Part shown: piece by piece, positions 43,183 through 52,418 of the stretch
How positions within the stretch are numbered: position 1 is the stretch's first letter
Layout of the letters: each line of letters begins with the position of its first letter
Assembly (NCBI RefSeq): GCF_014779795.1
Contig: NZ_JACXZS010000001.1
Span: 186,001-250,000 of the forward strand
Source of the DNA: Microbacterium helvum
GTDB taxonomy: Bacteria; Actinomycetota; Actinomycetes; Actinomycetales; Microbacteriaceae
DNA: 64,000 bases
Reading direction: 5' to 3'
Notes under the pieces: model-generated
Told to the model about the DNA's origin: nothing
What the model saw: only the letters and a program-made list of their open reading frames with translations
Databases searched by the model: none
Translations under genes and position numbers: made by a program

Positions 43183-43188
43183 ACGCTA
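43183..43188 (-). promoter_or_regulatory. Leaderless -10 box of the IMPase-family gene
   Basis: TAGCGT on the minus strand, 6 nt before the ATG at 43176. An overlapping GGAGGC could alternatively act as ribosome site. Confidence 0.45.
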
Positions 43189-43211
43189 TTGGCCCTGGTG
43201 CCCGCTGCGGG

Positions 43212-44279
43212 TCACGGCTGGTGCGGCGGGAGCGGAGGCGGAGGCGGGTACCCCTCGTATCCGGATGCCGCACCGTGCGTCTGCGGTCCGACCGGCGCCT
43301 GCGACGCCACAGGCGCCGACGGCGCAACGGGCGACGGAGCCGGAGCATCCACGACCGAGGGGCCCGGCTGCGCCGGCGCGGGCCACTGCGGAGCGGCCGG
43401 GGCGGCTTCGACCTGCGGCGCGTGCTGCGCCGCGGGCACCTGCGGCGCGAGCGGAGCGAACACGTGGGCGCCCGGCGTCGGGTGACCGGTGTAGTACGCG
43501 TTCCAGTCGGGCGAGCCGTCCGGCAGCATCGGCAGCGGGGTGACGGCGTCGATGTAGGTCGGCCAGGGCAGCAGCTCGGCGTGGCCCGCGGGCTGCACAC
43601 CGTATGCGGGCGCATGCACGCGCGGCTTCTTCGGCGCGAACAGCACGTTGACCAGGGGCACGAGGGCCGTTCCCACGGCGGCGAGGATCGCCACCGCGAC
43701 CGTGATGCGCCAGTACAGCTCGGCCAGGTTCAGCCACTCTCCGAAGGCGAGCGGGATGATCAGCAGCGCGGCGAGCGCGACGACGAGCGAGATCGTGGCG
43801 ATCGTCACGACGCGGGTGAAGGTCGTCTCGTAGCGGCGGAAGGCCTTGAGGAACAGCCGCACGTGCAGCAGCACGAGCTGCAGGATGAGGACGATCAGCA
43901 GGAACTGGATGAACCGCGAGAACCCGAGCCACGGATAGCGGTCCGGCATCCAGATCATGATCGCGCCGAGCAGAAGCGCGATGATCCAGCTGCCGAGGCT
44001 CGCCAACGCGTACCAGGCGGGGCGCGACGGAGCCAGATGCGCGTCGAGGATCGCGACGCCGGCGAAGGCGACGAGCAGAAGGATCGTCAGGAATGCGCGG
44101 CCGATGATGCCGTTCTGCGAACCGACGAGCACCCACACCACGCACACCAGGGCGGCGGCGATGAGGGCGCCGATGGCGACCCAGATGGCGGCACGCAGCA
44201 GCGGCGAGATCGAAGACTCCGGGCGGGCGGGCGGCGCCGGCGCGTAGGGAGACGACGCGTACGGGTCGGGCACGGTCAT
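43212..44279 (-). CDS. Membrane protein with Pro-rich cytoplasmic tail
   Basis: 355 residues. Six hydrophobic segments between residues 28 and 225, then a Pro/Ala-rich tail ending in a proline run and HQP. Not recognised beyond a general multi-pass type. Start MTVPDPYA chosen for its GAGAGGAA ribosome site. Ends 35 nt before the IMPase-family gene but that gene has its own -10 box. Confidence 0.72.
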   Translation of the reverse strand: MTVPDPYASSPYAPAPPARPESSISPLLRAAIWVAIGALIAAALVCVVWVLVGSQNGIIGRAFLTILLLVAFAGVAILDAHLAPSRPAWYALASLGSWIIALLLGAIMIWMPDRYPWLGFSRFIQFLLIVLILQLVLLHVRLFLKAFRRYETTFTRVVTIATISLVVALAALLIIPLAFGEWLNLAELYWRITVAVAILAAVGTALVPLVNVLFAPKKPRVHAPAYGVQPAGHAELLPWPTYIDAVTPLPMLPDGSPDWNAYYTGHPTPGAHVFAPLAPQVPAAQHAPQVEAAPAAPQWPAPAQPGPSVVDAPAPSPVAPSAPVASQAPVGPQTHGAASGYEGYPPPPPLPPHQP

Positions 44280-44409
44280 GGCGTTCCTCTCGTGTCGCGG
44301 GCCGACGACCCGCTTCCCCAATCCTGACACGCCCACGGTGCGCGTGCAGAGGCGATCCCGCCCGCCATGGCGACGGCATCCGTCCCTCCGTCCACGCGAT
44401 GCGCGCGGC

Positions 44410-44415
44410 TAGCAT
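44410..44415 (+). promoter_or_regulatory. Leaderless -10 box of oxidoreductase gene
   Basis: TAGCAT, 6 nt before the ATG at 44422. Confidence 0.5.
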
Positions 44416-44421
44416 GAGCCG

Positions 44422-46014
44422 ATGCAGAGCGCACGGTCGCGCGACGTCGATGTCGCCATCGTCGGCGGCGGCCACAACGCCCTCGTCGCCGCCGCCTATC
44501 TCGCCCGCGCCGGGTACCGCGTGGCCGTGCTGGAACGGCTGGAGCACGTCGGCGGAGCCGCGGTGTCCGAGCGCCCGTGGACCGGCGTCGACGCGCGGGT
44601 GTCGCGCTACTCGTACCTCGTGAGCCTGCTGCCTCGTCGCATCATCGACGACCTCGGGCTCGACGTCCGGCTGCGCCGACGACGGATCTCGTCGTACACC
44701 CCCGACCCGGATGCACCCGAGCACGGACTGCTCGTCGACACCGCCGATCCGACGGCAACGGCAGAGTCGTTCGCCCGTGCGACCGGCGACGAGCGCGAGG
44801 CCGGGCGGTTCGCGGCCTTCTACGAGCGGCTCGCTCCCCTCGCGCGCACGCTGTTCCCGACGATGACCGAACCGCTGCCGCGCGCGGCCGACGTGCGCGC
44901 GGCCGTGGGCGACGACGCCCTGTGGAGCGCCGTCGTCGAGCAACCGCTCGGCGTGCACCTGCGCGCGTCGCTGCGCACGGAGCTGGCACGCGGGGTCGCG
45001 CTGACCGACGCGCTCATCGGGACGTTCGCGACCGCCGACGACCCGTCGCTGCGGCAGAACCGGTGCTTCCTGTACCACGTCATCGGCGGCGGAACCGGCG
45101 ACTGGGACGTTCCGATCGGCGGCATGGGCCAGGTGTCGGGTGCCCTGCGCGATGCCGCGCTGTGCGCGGGCGCCGAGCTCGTGACCGGCGCCGAGGTCAC
45201 GGCGGTCAGCCCCGACGGCGAGGTGTCGATCGGCGACGGCGAGTCGGTCGTGCGTGCCCGGCTGGTGCTCAGCGGCGTCGGCGAGGCGGTGCTGAAGAGA
45301 CTGATGGATGCCGCCGGCACCGGCTCCTCGGCGGATGCGGCCGCGGCGCCCGAGGGCGCCCAGCTCAAGGTCAACATGCTGCTCTCGCGGCTGCCGCGGC
45401 TGCGCGACACCTCCGTGGATGCCGCTGCGGCGTTCTCGGGAACCTTCCACATCAACGAGACGATGACCCAGCTCGACCGCGCCCACGACGATGCCACCGC
45501 CGGTCGCGTGCCGTCCCCGCTTCCGGCGGAGGTGTACTGCCACTCGCTGACCGACCCGTCGATCCTCGGCGGCGCGCTGCGCGCCTCCGGCGCGCAGACG
45601 CTCACGCTCTTCGGCCTGCAGGTGCCGCACCGGCTGATTGCGGGTGCCGCCCCCGACGCGCGCCGCGCCGAGCTGCTCGCTGCGGCGGAGGCAAGTCTCG
45701 ACTCGGTGCTCGCGGAGCCGCTGCGCGACGTGCTGTTCCGCGCACCCGACGGCGAGCCGTGCCTCGAGGCGCGCACGACCCTCGACCTCGAGCGGTCTCT
45801 CGGCATGGTCGGCGGCGACATCTTCCACGGCGGGCTGGACTGGCCGTGGGCCGGCGACGACGAACCGCTCGACTCCCCCGCTCGCGCGTGGGGCGTCGCG
45901 ACCGCGCACGAGCGCGTCCTGCTGTGCGGTTCCAGTGCCCGTCGCGGCGGCGCCGTCAGCGGCATCGGCGGCCACAACGCCGCGATGGCGGCGCTGGCCC
46001 TGCTGGCGCGCTGA
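44422..46014 (+). CDS. Phytoene-desaturase-like FAD oxidoreductase
   Basis: 530 residues. N-terminal dinucleotide site VAIVGGGHNALVAAAYLARAG and LERLEHVGG; C-terminal FAD motif LLCGSSARRGGAVSGIGGHNAA. The sequence is closest in style to CrtI/PYROXD2-like dehydrogenases, not to true carotenoid desaturases with known partners; no crt genes are nearby. Leaderless start supported by TAGCAT 6 nt upstream. A terminator shared with the tRNA-Tyr gene follows. Confidence 0.88.
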   Translation: MQSARSRDVDVAIVGGGHNALVAAAYLARAGYRVAVLERLEHVGGAAVSERPWTGVDARVSRYSYLVSLLPRRIIDDLGLDVRLRRRRISSYTPDPDAPEHGLLVDTADPTATAESFARATGDEREAGRFAAFYERLAPLARTLFPTMTEPLPRAADVRAAVGDDALWSAVVEQPLGVHLRASLRTELARGVALTDALIGTFATADDPSLRQNRCFLYHVIGGGTGDWDVPIGGMGQVSGALRDAALCAGAELVTGAEVTAVSPDGEVSIGDGESVVRARLVLSGVGEAVLKRLMDAAGTGSSADAAAAPEGAQLKVNMLLSRLPRLRDTSVDAAAAFSGTFHINETMTQLDRAHDDATAGRVPSPLPAEVYCHSLTDPSILGGALRASGAQTLTLFGLQVPHRLIAGAAPDARRAELLAAAEASLDSVLAEPLRDVLFRAPDGEPCLEARTTLDLERSLGMVGGDIFHGGLDWPWAGDDEPLDSPARAWGVATAHERVLLCGSSARRGGAVSGIGGHNAAMAALALLAR

Positions 46015-46039
46015 CTCGGATCCAGCCCGGAGACCACGA

Positions 46040-46060
46040 AACGCCCCACGAGGGGGCGTT
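46040..46060. terminator. Bidirectional terminator between oxidoreductase and tRNA-Tyr
   Basis: 8-bp stem AACGCCCC with its complement and a 5-nt loop, ending in TT on one side and AA on the other, between convergent genes. Confidence 0.75.
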
Positions 46061-46068
46061 CACGTTGG

Positions 46069-46150
46069 TGGCGAGTGAGGGATTCGAACCCCCGAAGTCT
46101 AAGACGGCTGATTTACAGTCAGATCCCTTTGGCCGCTTGGGTAACTCGCC
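46069..46150 (-). tRNA. tRNA-Tyr (GUA)
   Basis: 82-nt class II cloverleaf on the minus strand with 7-bp acceptor stem (GGCGAGT), anticodon GUA in CTGACTGTAAATCAG, a long variable arm (CCGTCTTAGACTTCGG region) and T-arm GGGGGTTCGAATCCCTC. CCA not encoded. Confidence 0.95.
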
Positions 46151-46239
46151 AGGTGCGCACCCGCCCGGCTTTTCCAGTCGATCGGAGGCGCGATCCACAA
46201 TCTTACGCGTAGATCGGCGAGGTCAGAAATCGAGCCCTC

Positions 46240-47151
46240 TCACGTGCCCAGCAGGTCCAGATCCATACCGCTCAGCGCGCTCGGCGTGCGCAGCAGGGCG
46301 CCTTCGAACCGGCACGTCGCGGCGGCGGCATCCATCGCGGTCTGCAGCACCGCCTCCCACGCCTCGTCGTCCGCGGGAGCACCGGCGACCAGGGCGGCGA
46401 CGGTCGCCGCGAACGCGGCGTCGCCGGCCCCCATCGTGTCGACGATGCGCCCGGGCAGGTTCGAGATCGGACGGGTGACCACGACCTCACCTGCTTCGAG
46501 GGTGGCGCCGGCGGCGCCCTCGGTCGCGAGCACCGACTTCGCCCCGAGGTCGATCAGTCGGGCCCGCAGCACGTCGAGGCGATCGCCGTAGAGCAGGTCG
46601 GCGTCGTCCTCGCCGACCTTCACCAGCGCCGCCCCGGCGGCGAGCGCCTCGAATCCCCGGACGAACTGCGCCCTGTCGTGCATCATTCCCGAGCGCGGAT
46701 TGGGGTCGAGGGCGAGTCGTGCGCCGGATTCGGCGATGGCGTCGGCGAGTTCGGCCGTCTGCTCGTCGTCGTCGAGCGCGACGCAGCTGACGACCACGAA
46801 GTCGGCAGTCGACATCGCCGCACGCTCGGCCTCGCCGAACCGGATGCGACGCCTCTGCGCGGCCTCGTTGAAGACGTAGCTCGGCTCGCCGCGTCCGGTG
46901 CGGGTCGACACGGCGCGGGCTGTGCCGAACAGCGAGGGCGTCGCGATGAGGCTCACGCCGTAGTCGTCGAGGTAGCGACGCACGCGCGACGCCGGCTCGT
47001 CGTCGCCGAGCATCGCGATGAGCGTCGCCGGGATGCCGAGCCGCGACAGGCCGACCGCGACGTTGAGCGCTGCACCGCCGACGAACTCGCGCACGCCGTG
47101 GTCGTCGCGCAGCTCGTCGATGAGCGCATCGCCGACGACCACGACGGTCAT
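46240..47151 (-). CDS. PfkB-family carbohydrate kinase
   Basis: 303 residues. Motif 1 GGAALNVAVGLSRLG near residue 25 and motif 2 DTMGAGDAAFAA (catalytic Asp) near residue 245. Family members phosphorylate fructose, ribose, nucleosides and sugar phosphates; this one resembles fructokinase/ribokinase types in length. Start MTVVVVGD overlaps the stop of the FBP gene by 4 nt. It is near, but not in, the maltodextrin locus. Confidence 0.9.
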   Translation of the reverse strand: MTVVVVGDALIDELRDDHGVREFVGGAALNVAVGLSRLGIPATLIAMLGDDEPASRVRRYLDDYGVSLIATPSLFGTARAVSTRTGRGEPSYVFNEAAQRRRIRFGEAERAAMSTADFVVVSCVALDDDEQTAELADAIAESGARLALDPNPRSGMMHDRAQFVRGFEALAAGAALVKVGEDDADLLYGDRLDVLRARLIDLGAKSVLATEGAAGATLEAGEVVVTRPISNLPGRIVDTMGAGDAAFAATVAALVAGAPADDEAWEAVLQTAMDAAAATCRFEGALLRTPSALSGMDLDLLGT

Positions 47152-47648
47152 CGGCGGACGCCCGCCGTCTCGAGCACGCGGCCCACGAACGCCTCGGTGC
47201 GCCGCCTCGTGCCGTCGATCTTGAGGTCGACGCTCGCCCGCACCTCGTTGGGCGCGAGCGGGGCGGCCAGCCGCACGTTCTCGTGGCACGACAGGTCGGC
47301 GCAGATGTACGTGCCGACGCTGTCGCCGTGGGCTCCGGCATCCCCGGCCCTGCGCGCCGTGTACATCACGACCTGATCGGCGGGCTGCATCGTGTGGCAC
47401 AGGTTGCACATCGCGGCACGCGCATGCGACGACCCCTCGGCGGCGCGCATCACGATGCCGGCAGGGCGACCGTCGATCTCAGCCACGACGTAGCCGCGGC
47501 CGCGCGTGCGCGGATCCCGCCACGCCAGGAAGTCGAGGTGATCCCAATCCGTCAGGACGAAATCGGCCGGCAGGGCGACGAGTCTCAGCTCGTCGGGTGA
47601 GGCGTTCACGAACGACGAACGCACGTCTTCTTCGGTCAGCGGGCGCAT
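47148..47648 (-). CDS. FBP-domain (treble-clef) protein
   Basis: 166 residues with an FBP/EF-G-binding C-terminal zinc-finger-like domain: MCNLCHTMQP and YICADLSCHENVR give the Cys/His set. Proteins of this kind bind EF-G in fusidic-acid resistance (FusB type) or act on ribosomes; the actinobacterial members are not well studied. Start follows GGAGGTGCC. Upstream of pfkB with a 4-nt overlap. Confidence 0.8.
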   Translation of the reverse strand: MRPLTEEDVRSSFVNASPDELRLVALPADFVLTDWDHLDFLAWRDPRTRGRGYVVAEIDGRPAGIVMRAAEGSSHARAAMCNLCHTMQPADQVVMYTARRAGDAGAHGDSVGTYICADLSCHENVRLAAPLAPNEVRASVDLKIDGTRRRTEAFVGRVLETAGVRR

Positions 47649-47724
47649 GGCACCTCCTCGCCGCCCCAGTCTACGAACAGCGATCCTCGCCGCCACCTTT
47701 TTGCGCCGGCTCGCGAGACCGGGG

Positions 47725-49614
47725 TCAGGCTCCGGGCACCACCACGCCGGGCAGCGCCCACACCGCGAACGCCGGGCCCTCGGCTGACAGCACGACCGAT
47801 CCGTCGTCGCCGACGCCGAGCGTCGCGTCCCCGTACACGGCCTCGGCCGCCACGGCACCGGGCAGCGCGCCCGCGGGGACGACGGCATCCACATCGCCCT
47901 TCGCCGCCAGCACGAGCAGCGTCTCGTCGGCGGACTCGCGCACGAACACGACGCTGTCGTCGTCGACGTGCACCCACCGCAGGCCGCCGGTCGACAGCGT
48001 CGGATGGGCGCGGCGCAGCGCGATCAGGTCGCGGTACAGCGCGATCCGCTCCGCCACCGCCGGAGCAGACTCGGTACCCCACGGCATGGGTGTGCGGCTG
48101 GCTTCCCCGTCGACGCCGACGAGGCCGAACTCGTCACCGGCGAACACGACGGGCAGACCCGGCAGCGTCATCATGAGCCCCGCCGCGACCGGCACCGCGC
48201 CGGGTGCCGCGTTGGTCGCGAAGCGGCCGGTGTCGTGCGTGTCGAGCGGCTGCATGTTGCCCAGGCGCACGCGCCACGGGATGCCGGCGGTGAATCGCAC
48301 GACGGCATCCACGAACTGACGCGCGGTATAGCGAGGGATGCCGCCGATCGGCTGGGTGAAGAACCAGGGTTCGGTCTGCGTGGAACCGTCCCATGCGACG
48401 TAAGGCGCGTGCGTGGGCTCGGACAGCCAGCCCCACACCGGGCGCGTGAACGACGGATAGGTCATCGCGCCGTGCCAGCCGTCGCCCTGCAGATCGCTCG
48501 CGGCGTCGTTCGTCGACTCGCCGAGCAGGATCGCGTCGGGGTTGATCTCGTGCATGCGCCGGCGCAGCAGGTCGCGCACCTGCGCGTTCAGGTCGACCGC
48601 TCCCAGGCGCCCGGTCATGTTGGCGACGTCGATGCGCCAGCCGTCGATCGAGAACGGCGGCTGCAGCCACTTCGCGACCACCGAGTCGGGCGCCTCGACG
48701 AACCGGCGGCGCAGCTCCTGCGACGACCAGTCGAACTTGGGGAGCGTGTCATGGCCGAGCCACGACTCGTACGCGGTGTTGTCGTCGTTGGTGAAGTAGT
48801 AGAACTCCTGCTCGGGCGCCCCCGGGTTCCCGTACGCGGCGCGGAACCACTCGTGACGATCGCCGGAGTGGTTGCTGGTCAGATCGCCGATGACGCGGAT
48901 GCCGCGAGCATGCGCCGCCTCGATCAGCCTCAGATACGCCTCGTCGCCGCCCAGCAGCTCGTCGACGCGGTCGAAGCTCGACGCGTCGTAGCGGTGGTTC
49001 GAGGCCGCAGGGAAGATCGGGGTGAGGTACAGCAGGTCGACGCCGAGCGCGACGAGATGGTCGAGCTTCTCGACGACGCCGTCGAGGTCGCCGCCGTAGA
49101 ACTGGTGGGAGCGGGCCGGCACGACCGGGTTCACCGGCTCGTCCCACGCGGCAGGCATCGCCCAGTCCGGGGTCGGCCGGTCGTCGGCCTGCGCGGACCG
49201 CGCGAACCGGTCGGGGAACACCTGGTACATCACCGACGAGGTGAGCCAGGCCGGCGGGGCCGGGGTCGCGACCAGCGCGAAGTCCTCGGCGTCGAGCGTC
49301 TCGATGCCGTGCAGGCCGGTCTGGTTCAGCCACTCGACACGGCCGTCCTCATGAAGAAGCACCCAGCGGTAGCCGTGCCTGGGGTTGCGCACCGTGACCG
49401 GCGCCTGCCACCAGTCCCAGGCGCCGTCCGAGCCGAGCAGGACGGCATCCGTCCACTCCGGCTCGTGATCGGGGTTCGACCGCGTCCGCACGGCGGCGAG
49501 CGGGCCGTAGCCTGCCGGCACGCGCAGGCGCACCTGCACCACGTCGCCGAGAGCGGGCGCCGCGTCCGACACATACAGCGGGGATCCGTCGTGGTGGGGC
49601 TGCAGACTCGTCAT
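47725..49614 (-). CDS. GH13 alpha-glucosidase/maltogenic amylase-like enzyme
   Basis: 629 residues, no signal peptide, so acts in the cytoplasm on imported maltodextrins. An N-terminal CBM34-like region (1-125) is followed by the GH13 barrel with conserved region I DLTSNH, region II nucleophile Asp in DGWRIDVAN, region III Glu in ILLGESTND and region IV DTHDTGR. A C-terminal beta domain ends in ALPGVVVPGA. It follows malG by 101 bp with a hairpin between. Start ATG follows AAAGG. The long frame upstream is malG antisense-frame shadow. Confidence 0.92.
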   Translation of the reverse strand: MTSLQPHHDGSPLYVSDAAPALGDVVQVRLRVPAGYGPLAAVRTRSNPDHEPEWTDAVLLGSDGAWDWWQAPVTVRNPRHGYRWVLLHEDGRVEWLNQTGLHGIETLDAEDFALVATPAPPAWLTSSVMYQVFPDRFARSAQADDRPTPDWAMPAAWDEPVNPVVPARSHQFYGGDLDGVVEKLDHLVALGVDLLYLTPIFPAASNHRYDASSFDRVDELLGGDEAYLRLIEAAHARGIRVIGDLTSNHSGDRHEWFRAAYGNPGAPEQEFYYFTNDDNTAYESWLGHDTLPKFDWSSQELRRRFVEAPDSVVAKWLQPPFSIDGWRIDVANMTGRLGAVDLNAQVRDLLRRRMHEINPDAILLGESTNDAASDLQGDGWHGAMTYPSFTRPVWGWLSEPTHAPYVAWDGSTQTEPWFFTQPIGGIPRYTARQFVDAVVRFTAGIPWRVRLGNMQPLDTHDTGRFATNAAPGAVPVAAGLMMTLPGLPVVFAGDEFGLVGVDGEASRTPMPWGTESAPAVAERIALYRDLIALRRAHPTLSTGGLRWVHVDDDSVVFVRESADETLLVLAAKGDVDAVVPAGALPGAVAAEAVYGDATLGVGDDGSVVLSAEGPAFAVWALPGVVVPGA

Positions 49615-49672
49615 GCGCCGACCTTTCGTGAGGGTGTCATGATCGCACGCACCTGCGACACGCGGATGAACG

Positions 49673-49710
49673 CGGATGCCGCATCCCGGGCATGCCGGAT
49701 GCGGCATCCG
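49673..49710 (-). terminator. GGATGCC hairpin between malG and GH13 gene
   Basis: 14-bp perfect stem (arm CGGATGCCGCATCC), 10-nt loop, no T-run. Both flanking genes run leftward, so it may end the malEFG transcript, attenuate it, or protect its 3' end. Confidence 0.65.
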
Positions 49711-49715
49711 ATCGA

Positions 49716-50726
49716 TCAGCCCTTGGTCGCCCCGGCCGTCAGGCCGCCGACGATGTACTTCTGCAGGAACAGGAACAGCACGACGACCGGGATGGCCGCC
49801 ATCACGGCACCAGCCGAGAACGCCGCCCAGTCCGAATAGCGGGGGTTCGACACCAGCTTGGTGAGACCCACGACAAGCGTCTGCTTGTCGGAGTCGATCA
49901 GCATGACGCTCGCGATCATGAACTCGTTCACGATGCCGATGAACGCCAGCAGGCCCACGACCGCGAGGATCGGCGCGACCAGACGCAGGATGATCGTGAA
50001 GAAGATGCGGGCGTGACCGGCGCCGTCGATCTTGGCGGCCTCGTCGAGCTCTTTGGGGATCGTGTTGAAGAAGCCGTACATGAGGTAGGTGTTCACGCCC
50101 AGCGCGCCACCCAGGTAGATCAGGATCAGTCCGCTCAGTGTGTTCAGGCCGATCGCGGGGAACCAGTCGCCGATCGCGCTGAACATGAGGAAGATCGCGA
50201 CGACGGCCAGCAGCTGCGGGAACATCTGCACGACGACGATCGTGACGAGGCCGACGCGCCGTCCGGTGAAGCGCATCCGCGAGAACGCGTATGCGGCCAA
50301 GGCGCCGATGAACACCATCGTGAATCCGGTGACGAGCGCCACGATCATAGTGTTCAGGAACCAGGTCGGGTACGGCACCGACGGATCGGTCAGGATGCGC
50401 ACGTAGGCGTCGAACCCGACCTGCGAGAACAGCGCATTGCTGCCGATCAGGGTTCCGTTCGGGTTGAGCGACGCCGACAGCACATACAACAGCGGGAAGA
50501 TCGCGAACACCGATACGACGATCGCGACGACGTGGCGCCAGCCGGTGTCGGCGAACCACCGGCCGAACGACCGGCGACGAGCCGGGCGCTCTGCGGGAGC
50601 GGACGGCGTCATCCCCGCCGTGGCCGTCTCGAACTGTTCGGCGGTGCCGCCTGCGAAGACGGCGAGCGTGGCGTTCTGCGCCACCGTCTTGTCCGGGTGC
50701 GGGAGTCGGTCCTGTTCGTCAGCCAT
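49716..50726 (-). CDS. malG: Maltodextrin ABC transporter permease MalG
   Basis: 336 residues, six membrane helices plus an N-terminal cytoplasmic stretch of about 75. The ATPase-contact EAA loop reads ELDEAAKIDGAGHARIFFTIILR. Starts 1 nt after the malF stop. Imports malto-oligosaccharides with MalE and MalF; no MalK is encoded nearby, so a shared ATPase (MsiK-type) is likely. Confidence 0.95.
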   Translation of the reverse strand: MADEQDRLPHPDKTVAQNATLAVFAGGTAEQFETATAGMTPSAPAERPARRRSFGRWFADTGWRHVVAIVVSVFAIFPLLYVLSASLNPNGTLIGSNALFSQVGFDAYVRILTDPSVPYPTWFLNTMIVALVTGFTMVFIGALAAYAFSRMRFTGRRVGLVTIVVVQMFPQLLAVVAIFLMFSAIGDWFPAIGLNTLSGLILIYLGGALGVNTYLMYGFFNTIPKELDEAAKIDGAGHARIFFTIILRLVAPILAVVGLLAFIGIVNEFMIASVMLIDSDKQTLVVGLTKLVSNPRYSDWAAFSAGAVMAAIPVVVLFLFLQKYIVGGLTAGATKG

Positions 50727-50727
50727 G

Positions 50728-52335
50728 TCAGTTCAGCTCCTCAAGGGCCTTGGTCTTACGGAAACTGAGGATCGCGATCGCCGCGACCACGATGAAGATC
50801 AAGATCGTGAACGCCGACGCGAGTCCGTAGTCGCGGTTCTGACCGGTGAACGCCACCTTGTAGACCATCGAGATCAGCAAGTCCGTATGTCCGACCGGAA
50901 TCGACACGTCTTCGAACCGCGGTCCGCCGCCGGTGAGCATGTAGATCAGGTTGAAGTTGTTGAAGTTGAACGCGAAGGATGCGATCAGCAGCGGCGTGAC
51001 CGTCACCAGCAGCAGCGGCAGCTTGATGCGACGGAAGATCTGCCACGGGTTCGCCCCATCCATCACCCCGGCTTCGTTGACCTCTTCGGGGATGGCCTGC
51101 AGCGCACCCATGCACACCAGGAACATGTAGGGGAAGCCGAGCCAGAGGTTCACGATCAACACCGACACCTTGGCCAGCACCGGGTCGGTCAGCCAGGGGA
51201 TCTCGGCTCCCCCGAGCAGCACCTGGTTGATGAAGCCGAAGCTCTTGTTCATCATGCCGGCCCAGATCAGCGCGGAAAGGAACGCGGGGAACGCGTAGGG
51301 CAGGATCATCATGATTCGGTAGCCGTTCTTGAACCGCATGCGCTTGTTCTGGAACACCAGCGCGAGCAGCAGTCCGAGGAAGAACGTGGTTGCGACCGAC
51401 AGTGCGGCGAACACGAAGGTCCATGCAGTGACGGCCAGCAGCGGACCTCGGATCGAGGCATCCGTCACCGCACGCACGAAGTTGTCGAAGCCGACGAACA
51501 CCTGCCAGCCGGGCATCAGCTGCTCACCGGTCTCGGAGGTGAACGCACCTTCGCCGGTGTCGGCGTAGACCGTGCCGGTGGTCAGATCGGTCATCGTGTC
51601 GGCGTCGGCGTCGTACGCGAGAGTCGACGTGTACAGGTAGCCCTTCTGTCCGTCCTGTGTGCGGATCGCCCCGTCGTTGGGGTCGTCGCTGAACGGAACC
51701 GCGAGCTGTTCCACTTCGCTGCTGCGCCGCAGCACGTCGGCGAAGGTCAGCGTGGCCCATCCGTCGACCGTGTCGTCTGCGGTCACATCGACCGGCTCGA
51801 GCGGCTGAGTGTTCGTCCCGAGGGACACTTCGCCGTCGGTCGGGTCGGTGACGAGCAGGCCGAGCTCGTTGAAGCGCTCGACCACGCTCACGTCGTAGGT
51901 GGGTGAATCCTCGACCCGGACCAGCGACGAGCGCATGAGCGACGCGATCGCCTGGTCTTTCGACCCGTTGTGGCCGGTGCCGTAGTTGGTGAAGCCGATG
52001 TAAGACGTGTAGACGAGAGTGAAGATCTGGAATGCGACGAGCAGGATGATGCCGGGCGCAAGGTACTTGGCGGGAATCCGCTTGCGTGAGAAGTAGATCC
52101 AGTTGACGACGATCGTGACTGCCGCCACGACGGCGAGCACGAGCCACTCGTTGTGCAGGAAGAGCACGAAGACGGCGTAAAGGGCGACGGCGTCGACGAT
52201 CGCGAGCAGCGCGATCTTCAGCACGAGCCAGCGGGTCTTGCCGCTCGCGGCGTCGGCGATGCGTGCGGCGCTGCGCTCACGCGGCGTCTGTGGCGGCGTC
52301 TTCTCGCCAGTCTCAGAGGCGACGGTGTCGGTCAT
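50728..52335 (-). CDS. malF: Maltodextrin ABC transporter permease MalF
   Basis: 535 residues. N-terminal membrane helices, a large external domain (about residues 150-270) as in MalF, and a C-terminal permease core with EEVNEAGVMDGANPWQIFRRIKLP (EAA loop). The region between malE and malF contains a perfect 16-bp hairpin. ATG with GAGGA ribosome site. Confidence 0.94.
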   Translation of the reverse strand: MTDTVASETGEKTPPQTPRERSAARIADAASGKTRWLVLKIALLAIVDAVALYAVFVLFLHNEWLVLAVVAAVTIVVNWIYFSRKRIPAKYLAPGIILLVAFQIFTLVYTSYIGFTNYGTGHNGSKDQAIASLMRSSLVRVEDSPTYDVSVVERFNELGLLVTDPTDGEVSLGTNTQPLEPVDVTADDTVDGWATLTFADVLRRSSEVEQLAVPFSDDPNDGAIRTQDGQKGYLYTSTLAYDADADTMTDLTTGTVYADTGEGAFTSETGEQLMPGWQVFVGFDNFVRAVTDASIRGPLLAVTAWTFVFAALSVATTFFLGLLLALVFQNKRMRFKNGYRIMMILPYAFPAFLSALIWAGMMNKSFGFINQVLLGGAEIPWLTDPVLAKVSVLIVNLWLGFPYMFLVCMGALQAIPEEVNEAGVMDGANPWQIFRRIKLPLLLVTVTPLLIASFAFNFNNFNLIYMLTGGGPRFEDVSIPVGHTDLLISMVYKVAFTGQNRDYGLASAFTILIFIVVAAIAILSFRKTKALEELN

Positions 52336-52354
52336 GGGGCGTCCTCATCATCGG

Positions 52355-52389
52355 GACCGGGACGGATGCCGGCGGCATCCGTCCCGGTC
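52355..52389 (-). terminator. Intercistronic hairpin between malE and malF
   Basis: Perfect 16-bp stem (arm GACCGGGACGGATGCC), 3-nt loop, in the 83-bp gap. No T-run. Likely a partial terminator or 3' stabiliser that keeps malE mRNA above malFG, as intergenic repeats do in E. coli malE-malF. Confidence 0.7.
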
Positions 52390-52418
52390 GCGTTCGCGGT
52401 CGATGCGACCGCAGTGAC

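Noticed and set aside
43186..45975. 929-residue minus-strand open frame
   Set aside because: Runs opposite the oxidoreductase gene and through another frame of the membrane protein; no family resemblance, no ribosome site.
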